DNA of 64,000 nucleotides, taken from positions 61,825 through 125,824 of the forward strand of contig CAJPKC010000001.1 in assembly GCA_905370255.1 (NCBI GenBank), in the 5' to 3' direction. Each line of letters begins with the position of its first letter. Position 1 is the first letter of the stretch. The notes beneath the pieces were generated by a model that made no database searches, had not been told where the DNA came from, and saw only the letters and a list, made by a program, of their open reading frames with translations. The position numbers and the translations under genes are program-made. Below are positions 24,663-31,800 of this stretch, one piece after another. Source of the stretch: Streptococcus oralis. GTDB taxonomy: Bacteria > Bacillota > Bacilli > Lactobacillales > Streptococcaceae.

Positions 24663-24689
24663 GAGTTTTAATGTCTTTTCTTTGACAAA

Positions 24690-24763
24690 TCGGGAAGACC
24701 GGATTCGAACCTGCGACCCCCTGGTCCCAAACCAGGTGCTCTACCAAGCTGAGCTACTTCCCG
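24690..24763 (-). tRNA. tRNA-Pro(TGG)
   Basis: Acceptor CGGGAAG/CTTCCCG, discriminator A, anticodon stem-loop CCTGG TTTGGGA CCAGG, T-loop TTCGAAT. Confidence 0.95.
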
Positions 24764-25016
24764 AAGAGAAGGACCCGTTTATCTGAGGTGGGTCTGACCT
24801 CTACCATATCCTGCGCACAGATTTGGTAATGGAGGTTCTTTAGAGTCATTCCTCAAATGACGATATGAGTTTTCTTGGTTTTTGTCTTTTCGAGGTCGAG
24901 GGGCGGAAAACGAGTTACGACTCAAAACTTACGCCTCGGTTCGCCCGCAACTTAAATGTGCACTTGTGCGGGATTTACCGCCTGAGTTTTACGACGTCAT
25001 CGGGATATTGGTCGGA
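24764..25016 (-). other. 253-nt structured spacer
   Basis: Pairings GACCC/GGGTC, ACCTC-TACCA/TGGTA-GAGGT and CCCGCA/TGCGGG are visible. No ORF with a ribosome site. It sits between tRNA-Tyr and tRNA-Pro. Confidence 0.4.
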
Positions 25017-25097
25017 TGGAAGCAGATGGATTCGGACCATCGAACCCGAAGGAACGGATTTACAGTCCGCCGCAGTTGACCGCTTTGCTATGCTTCC
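25017..25097 (-). tRNA. tRNA-Tyr(GTA)
   Basis: Class II. Acceptor GGAAGCA/TGCTTCC, discriminator A, anticodon loop CTGTAAA, variable arm near CCTTCGGG, T-loop TTCGGAC-like in the +strand complement. Confidence 0.9.
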
Positions 25098-25172
25098 TTG
25101 TTTTGACAACGCGTGACACCCTTTTCGAGTAGTGCTCGTGGCTTCCTTGAGCTGGGATACACGCATTGTTCA

Positions 25173-25244
25173 TACATCGTACGGGATTCGAACCCGTGTT
25201 ACCGCCGTGAAAAGGCGGTGTCTTAACCCCTTGACCAACGATGC
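25173..25244 (-). tRNA. tRNA-Glu(TTC)
   Basis: Acceptor GCATCGT/ACGATGT (G-T at 1-72), anticodon loop CTTTTCA, T-loop TTCGAAT. The next 65 nt form a module closed by ACAATGCGTG/CACGCGTTGT. Confidence 0.93.
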
Positions 25245-25271
25245 AATATATATGTGAGTTTGCAACTCAAA

Positions 25272-25345
25272 AGGTCTAGACGGGATTCGAACCCGCGACC
25301 CCCTGCGTGACATGCAGGTGCGCTAACCATCTGCGCTACTAGACC
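25272..25345 (-). tRNA. tRNA-Asp(GTC), copy 2
   Basis: Acceptor GGTCTAG/CTAGACC, anticodon stem-loop CCTGC ATGTCAC GCAGG, T-loop TTCGAAT. Differs from copy 1 in acceptor and D-arm and has discriminator T. By anticodon it is Asp. Confidence 0.87.
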
Positions 25346-25551
25346 AATTGTAACCACAAGCGCGAGAGATGCTCGTGGCTACACAATCAACAGGCTTTCA
25401 GACCTACCTTCACGCGTCTTACTATTTAACGGGTTTTAGGGCTGTACTCGCACCTGTCACAGGGGATGAACCCCTCCAAATTTTTTCAGCAGTGACCCTC
25501 CTGGCTGACAGGCTAGGACAGTGTGCTATCGGGGACAAGCCCCTCCAAAAG
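25346..25551 (-). other. 206-nt spacer with repeated G-C hairpins
   Basis: Contains CCAC/GTGG hairpin (25352-25377), AGGGG-ATGA-ACCCCT (near 25460) and GGGG-ACAAG-CCCC (near 25532), the latter two each followed by TCCAAA. No ORF seen. It adjoins structured element A. Confidence 0.4.
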
Positions 25552-25618
25552 CGGTGGACACTTCAGGCACTGCCCTACTTCATGTCCACGGGAACCGTGC
25601 ATGTCGTTACTATGCCGG
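25552..25618 (-). ncRNA. structured RNA element A, 3' of tRNA-fMet
   Basis: Closing helix GTGGACA/TGTCCAC (25554-25560 with 25583-25589), inner GGC/GCC, and conserved segments CTTCAG, CCTACTTCA and GCATGTCGTTACTATG. Starts 3 nt after the tRNA. Element B shares the loops but has a different helix sequence, which is good evidence for a real fold. Confidence 0.75.
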
Positions 25619-25621
25619 CGA

Positions 25622-25694
25622 TTGCAGGAACGGGGTTCGAACCCGTGGCCTCTAGGTTATGAGCCTAGCGAGCTGCCAACTGCTCTACCCTGCT
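25622..25694 (-). tRNA. tRNA-Met(CAT), initiator-like
   Basis: Acceptor AGCAGGG/TCCTGCA leaves A1-A72 unpaired, the initiator hallmark. The D-arm GAGCAGTTGGCAGCTCG and loop CTCATAA are fMet-like. The anticodon stem has CTAGG rather than three consecutive G-C pairs, so it departs from standard fMet. Confidence 0.88.
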
Positions 25695-25700
25695 ATAAAA

Positions 25701-25768
25701 CCGCGAACGCTTCAGACACTTGTCCTACTTCACGTTCGCTCGATCCGCGCATGTCGTTACTATGGCGG
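25701..25768 (-). ncRNA. structured RNA element B, 3' of tRNA-Trp
   Basis: Closing helix GCGAACG/CGTTCGC (25703-25709 with 25733-25739) and inner GAC/GTC replace the GTGGACA/TGTCCAC and GGC/GCC of element A, while CTTCAG, CCTACTTCA and GCATGTCGTTACTATG are kept. It lies 3 nt after tRNA-Trp. Confidence 0.75.
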
Positions 25769-25771
25769 TGA

Positions 25772-25842
25772 CAAACCCCCTCAGAATCGAACTGAAGATT
25801 GCAGTTTTGGAGACTGCCGTGATGCCACTTCACTAGGGGCTT
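25772..25842 (-). tRNA. tRNA-Trp(CCA)
   Basis: Acceptor AAGCCCC/GGGGTTT with one G-T, discriminator G, anticodon stem-loop GCAGT CTCCAAA ACTGC, T-loop TTCGATT. First tRNA behind the array promoter. Confidence 0.92.
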
Positions 25843-25931
25843 AGGAGAAACCATGGCGAATAGTCATGGTTGATGATAAATCATCGAATTTGAAAACGAA
25901 ATGCAGACGTGCATTTCGAGAGAATAAATAT

Positions 25932-25960
25932 ATTGTAGCACATTGTTTTACATTATGCAA
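25932..25960 (-). promoter_or_regulatory. promoter of the tRNA array
   Basis: Minus strand TTGCAT (25960-25955), 17-nt spacer, TACAAT (25937-25932) with extended TGC. The leader to tRNA-Trp holds a CGAAATGCA/TGCATTTCG hairpin (25898-25919) and an ACCATG/CATGGT hairpin (near 25850-25870). Confidence 0.8.
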
Positions 25961-25984
25961 CAGTTTTTTTTATTTTCTTTAAAA

Positions 25985-26179
25985 TTATTCTTTTGCAAAC
26001 ATCTTAATGAAGATGTGCGCGCCGATGGATACTGTTGCGAGTATCGCTAAAACAAAACCTAGACCGATAATGTTTAGAGAAAGCACGATGCCGAACATCG
26101 TGAGGATGACGCTGTATAGAGATAGTGTGATAAGCAATGATAGCATGCACGATACAGCAAAAATGTAGCGTTTTGACAT
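25985..26179 (-). CDS. 64-residue two-helix membrane protein
   Basis: The start at 26179 (MSKRYIFAVSCMLS) is chosen because AGAAAGGA lies 6 nt upstream; a longer frame exists without a ribosome site. Two hydrophobic helices (about 5-29 and 35-57) end in FIKMFAKE. No family recognised. It follows the HAD gene by 34 nt. Confidence 0.75.
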   Translation of the reverse strand: MSKRYIFAVSCMLSLLITLSLYSVILTMFGIVLSLNIIGLGFVLAILATVSIGAHIFIKMFAKE

Positions 26180-26213
26180 AGATTTTCCTTTCTGAGTTTC
26201 ACGTGAAACTTTT

Positions 26214-26927
26214 TTATGTAACATTCTTCGTAGAGATTCCCCGATAGATAATGTCTTTACGTTCGACGACGATTTCGACATCGTGATCTTTCAGCGAAGT
26301 CACTAATTTCTTATTCGGATTGAATGCAACGCCATGACCAACGTTTGCGAGCATCGCGACGTCGCCATTTGTGTCACCATAGGCATAAGATTCTGTCAAG
26401 TCGATGTTGTATTCGTTAGCTAGTTTCTTGATCACGGATAGTTTTGAGTTCGAATCCCACATAGGAACAACTTGACCGTTGAACTTGCCACTTTCGGACA
26501 CGTATTCTGTCGCGAACCACAAGTCGCTACCGAGTTTCTTGGCCATACGCGATACCAAAAATTGCGGGGAACCTGAGATAAACACGATCATGTGTCCCTG
26601 CGATTTATGCCAGTCGAGTTGTTCTTTTGTGAAACGGTAGAGGTGTTTATGTTCCAACTCGACAGTTTGTTTCGCAGCAAAGTCGATATCAGCCATTGGT
26701 TTATCGCGCAAGTGATCTGTATAGACATGGGCCAATTTCTGTAGATAATCGTCGTAATCGAGTTCTCTATTGTGCCAAGCGCTGTAGAATGGTTGAATTT
26801 GTTCTTTTAAGTCATTTGAGAGAATTTCGTATTGGATGAGTTTATTGAAATGTGAAACCATGAGTGAGTTTCGAAAGAGTGTGCCGTCAATGTCGAAGAA
26901 AGCGGCTATTTTTTTGTCAGTCGTCAT
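26214..26927 (-). CDS. HAD-superfamily phosphatase, SerB-like IB type
   Basis: A 237-residue hydrolase. The nucleophile and acid are Asp12 and Asp14 in FFDIDGTLFR. Motif II is ISGSPQF and motif IV AYGDTNGDVAML, as in the HAD-IB group with phosphoserine-phosphatase-like enzymes. The start at 26927 has GAAAGGAC upstream; the longer frame to 26996 lacks a ribosome site. It overlaps the end of the preceding gene by 11 nt. The substrate cannot be told from sequence. Confidence 0.88.
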   Translation of the reverse strand: MTTDKKIAAFFDIDGTLFRNSLMVSHFNKLIQYEILSNDLKEQIQPFYSAWHNRELDYDDYLQKLAHVYTDHLRDKPMADIDFAAKQTVELEHKHLYRFTKEQLDWHKSQGHMIVFISGSPQFLVSRMAKKLGSDLWFATEYVSESGKFNGQVVPMWDSNSKLSVIKKLANEYNIDLTESYAYGDTNGDVAMLANVGHGVAFNPNKKLVTSLKDHDVEIVVERKDIIYRGISTKNVT

Positions 26928-27243
26928 GAGTTGTCCTTTCACGTAAGATTTTTTCGATATATTCTTGAGTTTTTCGCATCTCGAGAGTTTCGCCAACCGA
27001 GAGTAGGCGCGGCATTAAATAGAGTTGTTTTCTATTAAGTGCGCCTCGTCTGAGAGGTAAGTTGTGCGTTTTTCGCCAATTGTTGCTCGTATAACGATGA
27101 TATAGCGGATGTTCGCTATTGATGAGTTCGTAGGCGACATCGCGAGAGTCATCATGATCGGGCTCTGGCCCGATGACCTGTAAATAGTCGTCGGCTTCGC
27201 TGTAAGTTGGGAGTGTTTCTTTTAAGTTTTTATAACGGGACAT
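26917..27243 (-). CDS. 108-residue hypothetical protein
   Basis: Charged soluble protein (MSRYKNLKETLPTYSEADDY...). Contains a DHDDSRD stretch and a basic RRGALNRKQ segment. AGAAAGGCGG upstream supports the start. Coupled to the HAD gene by overlap, so a shared role is possible. No domain recognised. Confidence 0.72.
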   Translation of the reverse strand: MSRYKNLKETLPTYSEADDYLQVIGPEPDHDDSRDVAYELINSEHPLYHRYTSNNWRKTHNLPLRRGALNRKQLYLMPRLLSVGETLEMRKTQEYIEKILRERTTHDD

Positions 27244-27263
27244 AACAACCGCCTTTCTATATA

Positions 27264-27287
27264 GAAAAAAGCCGTACGGGATGGCTT
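27264..27287 (-). terminator. hairpin with T run just upstream of the gene at 26917
   Basis: Minus strand AGCC-ATCCCGTAC-GGCT followed by TTTTTT, then only 20 nt to the next start codon with AGAAAGG. It can end the upstream transcript or act as a leaky attenuator; no promoter is visible between it and the gene. Confidence 0.65.
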
Positions 27288-27305
27288 ATCGTGGTTTTAA
27301 AAACA

Positions 27306-27617
27306 TTATCGTCCGTTGTGAATCTTTTGAATTGTTTCGACAACGATGTGTGATTTTTCGGTCATCTTATTCCAGACGATATAGGGGACTAAGTCGAGCA
27401 GTGATAAGTCGTCAGGTGTTAATTCTTGCATGTGGTCCCACAGAAAACCGTGCAGGAAATTTGCGTAGTCATGGATGAATTGCCATCGCTGTTGTGTTGC
27501 GATTTTGAGATCGTTGCTGTTTTTCTCGTTGTCGTTTTTGGTGGAGTAAACGAGGTCGTTAAATTTTTGGTATTGTTCATTGTGGTTTTCGATTAGTTGT
27601 TTGAGTTTGTCGTACAT
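27306..27617 (-). CDS. 103-residue hypothetical protein
   Basis: The start at 27617 (MYDKLKQLIENHNEQYQKFN) follows AGAAAGGA; a longer frame lacks one. Helical and soluble, with a Trp/His-rich centre (WQFIHDYANFLHGFLWDHM). No family recognised. First gene after the 27631 ORF and followed by a hairpin terminator. Confidence 0.75.
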   Translation of the reverse strand: MYDKLKQLIENHNEQYQKFNDLVYSTKNDNEKNSNDLKIATQQRWQFIHDYANFLHGFLWDHMQELTPDDLSLLDLVPYIVWNKMTEKSHIVVETIQKIHNGR

Positions 27618-27630
27618 TTGTAAGTCCTTT

Positions 27631-28071
27631 CTATTCGATGTAGCATCCCGCTTGGATGTTGATTGGTTTGTTCTTTTGTGCGAGTTCGATGTTGCCATTT
27701 GTGTTTTTTGCAATGGATTGTGCTAATGAGTAATCGTCTGTGATGCCTGTAATGCGAGTGTCTGTGCCATATTCCCATTCGTAAGCGCATTCTGCAATAA
27801 CAACGAAGAGTGGTTCTTCTAAAATGTTGTTTTTAATAAGTTCGTTCATTGAGATAAAGTCTGAGATTTCTTCATAATAAAAATGGTTAAGGACGATTCC
27901 ATGGTTATCGTTTCCGATTAATGTTACGAGATCATTTTTGTTGACATCAATGACGATTTCTTTTAATTTGCATTGTAAATTGTTGCTTTCTTTATCAGGG
28001 TTTTCCATGATCCATTTTAAGAAGTTTGTGATGTTGAATCCTGTGTTTTCGTTGTCGATTTGTGTATACAT
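27631..28071 (-). CDS. 146-residue acidic hypothetical protein
   Basis: AGAAAGGA start at 28071. Acidic mixed alpha/beta protein with IGNDNHGIVLNHFYYEEISDF and a C-terminal AGCYIE. Tightly packed after nrdG. No recognised domain. Confidence 0.75.
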   Translation of the reverse strand: MYTQIDNENTGFNITNFLKWIMENPDKESNNLQCKLKEIVIDVNKNDLVTLIGNDNHGIVLNHFYYEEISDFISMNELIKNNILEEPLFVVIAECAYEWEYGTDTRITGITDDYSLAQSIAKNTNGNIELAQKNKPINIQAGCYIE

Positions 28072-28072
28072 A

Positions 28073-28780
28073 TTATTTATTTCCTTTCTTGAAATCGCTT
28101 ACGTTATGTAAGACGGATAGTTGATAGAGACGACTGCGATTATCTTCGCGCAAGTAGTCTTGCATGAGTTGACGTGGTGTTGTTTTATAGCCAGGCGCGT
28201 CGAGAACGATGAGTTCAACATCAGGATAGGCGAGCGCATTGTAAATAGCTTGTTTGATGTTGTTGGTTTTAAGTTCTTCGATTAGTTTTTTCGTATCAAT
28301 TACGCGTTGGTTGATACTGCCGAACATTTGGTTTTTAGTTTTTAGTCGATAGATGAAACGACCGTCAATGATATAGTTGATTTCTGTAAGGATCTGAATT
28401 TGTTTTTCGAATCCATCTTTTCGCCACCAATCTTCGATATCGAAACCTGTCCAAACACTGATTGTTGTGTCTGGGATAGCGGTTTTGACTTGTTTGATAA
28501 TGTCTAGTGTATCATCTATATTTTCGGGTACGATTGGATCTCCGCCGAGTAAACTGAGGTTGGGTCTCATACCGCGTTTGATTAGTTGATTTAGTGCGTC
28601 GATGATAGTAGTCGATGCTTTTTTGTTGTCCCAATAAAGCTCTTCTTTACGCGCCCATGTCGTTTCGTTCCAACAACCTTTGCAGTGAAAGGAGCAAAAG
28701 TTGAAGAAGACGGACACGACAGGTCCTTGTCCGAAATCGTTGTCGATGTCGAACTTACTGATTTGATGGATGTATGCCAT
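28073..28780 (-). CDS. nrdG: anaerobic ribonucleotide reductase activating protein (radical SAM)
   Basis: Generates the glycyl radical on NrdD using S-adenosylmethionine. The cluster ligands are Cys29, Cys33 and Cys36 (CSFHCKGC), followed by LLGGDP for SAM binding. At 235 residues it is longer than typical NrdG (155-200). The gene follows nrdD by 82 nt with AGAAAGGA before the ATG, forming the class III reductase pair. A GCCCG/CGGGC hairpin lies in the gap. Confidence 0.92.
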   Translation of the reverse strand: MAYIHQISKFDIDNDFGQGPVVSVFFNFCSFHCKGCWNETTWARKEELYWDNKKASTTIIDALNQLIKRGMRPNLSLLGGDPIVPENIDDTLDIIKQVKTAIPDTTISVWTGFDIEDWWRKDGFEKQIQILTEINYIIDGRFIYRLKTKNQMFGSINQRVIDTKKLIEELKTNNIKQAIYNALAYPDVELIVLDAPGYKTTPRQLMQDYLREDNRSRLYQLSVLHNVSDFKKGNK

Positions 28781-28862
28781 TTGATTTCCTTTCTAGATTA
28801 GTTTTAAATAAACGTATGGCCCGACTTGCACGGGCTGGCTTTCAAGGCGCATACGCTCCAGA

Positions 28863-31800
28863 TTATTCTGGATGAGATTCAGCGTAGGAGGCTTCGCCTA
28901 GCTGACCGCGTTCGACACCATGGCGAACACGTTCTTTGATTTCTGACCACTTACCGTCATTGACAGCTTGTACGCCAGAACGTTTCGAATATGTGAGATA
29001 TCCACATACGCGTTCTACAACTAAGATGTCTTCGCTTCCGCAATTGTCGCAGGTCATGAGGAAGTCCCCATGTTCGCCACATTTTTCGCAGACAGAGCTG
29101 ATGACATTGACACCAAAGTACATACCTTGGCGCATTGCATAGTTGACGATAGCTTCGAGTGAAGCTGGTGATACACCGTAGTTAAATTCGGCGTACGAGA
29201 TGTGTCCACCTTTAGCAATGTTATGGAATTCTTTTTCGTAATCGATTTTGTCAATCGCACTTGAGTGAATCCATACAGGTTGGTGGAAACTATTTGTTAG
29301 GTAGTCACGGTCTGTGACACCTGGGATCACACCAAATTGTTTGGTGAGCAATTTTTCCCACGTGAACACGAGAGACTCCGCCAGTTCTCGCATACCCTCG
29401 GTTTCCCGATATTTATGAGGGGATTAGACTATATCATCATCCTTCGTGAGAAGGAACCGACCGTTTCGGGCTTCACGAACCCTACTCTAGTTATAGATAG
29501 TCGTTGGACTTTACTTATGATTGTATTTGAGGAAGTATACGGGAATTTGTTTTAGGTTGTATGATTTCCCGTAAATTGGTTTTTGATTGATTTTTAGTTG
29601 TTGGGCTATAGTTCGTTTACTATAACCTGTTTTTTGAGATGCATCTACCGCGTTTAAATATAGACCGAGGAGTTGGTCTGTATCTCTATCGTACATTCCA
29701 ACGATTGTAGGTGGTTTGTGTTGATTGTCGTTCGGTTTTTTCAAATAATAAGGTTTTCGGGTTGGTTGCCCATTACCGGCCAATTGTTTTAGAATGGTAT
29801 TTTTAGTATAACCTGTATATTTGAGTGCATCGGCAATACTGTCGAATGTCCGAATGTATTTATTTGTGATTGTTTCATACAGTTCGACTGGTATTTTTTC
29901 ATTAAATCCAGATACGTTACTAGTTGTTCCGTATTGAAGTTTATCGTCGTATGCTTTTTGTACGTTTTCAGAGAATGTGGTCCAATACAAGTTTGAAACG
30001 CGATTGTCTGTTTTGATGTTATTTTTATGCCCAACCATTGGATAGTTATTGGGGTTTGGTAGGAATACCGTTGCGACCAATCGGTGTACATATTCCATTT
30101 TAGGACCGTTGTTGTATTTGATATACACTTGAGCATAGTTATGTATTGAAACATGTTTCTTTTGTAATTGGGTTTCTTTGATATAAACGGTTCCATCTAT
30201 ATCAACCCAATGGTTTGTGGCATTCGGTATTGGTTTTGCGGTTTTTGGTAGTTTAATCATAAGTCTTAGCACCGGATTGTCTGTACGAGTTCCCCGGTTA
30301 GCCGATACGTTAGTCGTCATTTCCTACGGTTCCAAAAGTCGTATCGACACCCTTTCTAGGTTAAGTCGGTTTTGTCATAGCTGTTACCAGCTAAGCGCCC
30401 ACGGAGATTTTTAGGCGTTGAATACACATTTTCGCTACCTTATATTTCTATAAGGATTAGACTGTCCAATCACCATGTTAAAGGTGGAACTATTACAGTC
30501 GTTGAACGTCCCGTTATTATGGTTTCGCTGCTGATTGTCCATTTTTTATAAGGGTTAGCACTCTATTTGAGCTTTTATTTCAGCGTACCTCATCTCAATC
30601 ATTGTTTCTAGATTTCTCTAACCGTGTAGGTTGATTGAGCTTTAGGAGTTTCCAGCAATTTAAGTTCTTTTGACGCTAAGTTTCCTTAGTGAAAGCCCTG
30701 TATTGTTAAGGCATATGGATGTTTATCCGTTTGACTACGCTCGATGCGAATACGATTCACATGTTCGAGGAAGTCCGCTTGCATTTGTTTGCGGTCGTCA
30801 TCTGAAAGGTTTTCCCAATCAGGTCCAACCATGGCGTTGACCATTTCGTAAAGACCTGTATAACCAATAGACGCTGTTGCACCGTCTAAGAGGCGTGAAT
30901 CTTTTACTTGTTGGTCAGGGCGAATACGTTGCCATGCTCCACCTTCACACCAGAAGAGTGGATTGGAAGATCCGTAAAGGTTTCCGACTCGTTCGTATCG
31001 CCAGTTTTGAATATCGAAGACCATGTTGCTGTATTTTTCAACAAGGGCGTCGAATTTTGCTTTGTCGAAGTTGCCTTCAGCATCGCGTGCTTCAAGAGCA
31101 AACTTGACAGGGTTGATGGACACGGCACCGATATTGAATCGACCGTCGGTAACGTCTTTACCTGTTTCAGGGTCGATAAATGGTGAGAGGTGCGCGCGAC
31201 ACGTGTGATTCCACTGTCACCAGTGGCACTGACTAGATCATCAAGTTGTTTAACTTGTCTTCCGCTTCGGTGTGGATTCAAGTCACACCTACATTAAGGA
31301 GATTGTCTCCGCCGCTACATTAAGGAGATTGTCTCCGCCGCTACATTCATCACGGCTAGTCGATACAGGTTCTATCATGTTTGATAGCTTCCCACGGTCT
31401 CATCTTTGAGATTCTCACCAACGACGCTTCCAGAGTCGTTTCATCAAAGACCTAACCGTTAGCTAGATTTCTCTAACCCTCAGTGAATCAAACTGAGTTC
31501 AAAAGATTTTACATGGGCTGTCGATTTACATCTACCCATTGGAGCAATCGTTTGTCCGCTACGTTCGTAAACGTCACGGCGGTAATGTTCACCTTCGACA
31601 TCTTGTGCATCGAAACTCAAATAATCCATAATGGTTATTACTGACTATATCATCATCTCATGTTTGAGAGCTATGCGCTTCCAATATAACCCGCAAGCTA
31701 TATTGTACTCTACTTGCTATTCGCTTTCGATAGTCGATTGAGGTTCCGCATATTGGAATCTATATGGTTTTAATTGGATTTTGGGCGTGTTTGGCCGTAA

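Noticed and set aside
30260..30320. Upstream ATG at 30320 as the start of the HNH endonuclease
   Set aside because: It lies within the conserved GGAAATGACGACTAAC ribozyme core, with the ribosome-site-like GG too close; the ATG at 30260 is more plausible.
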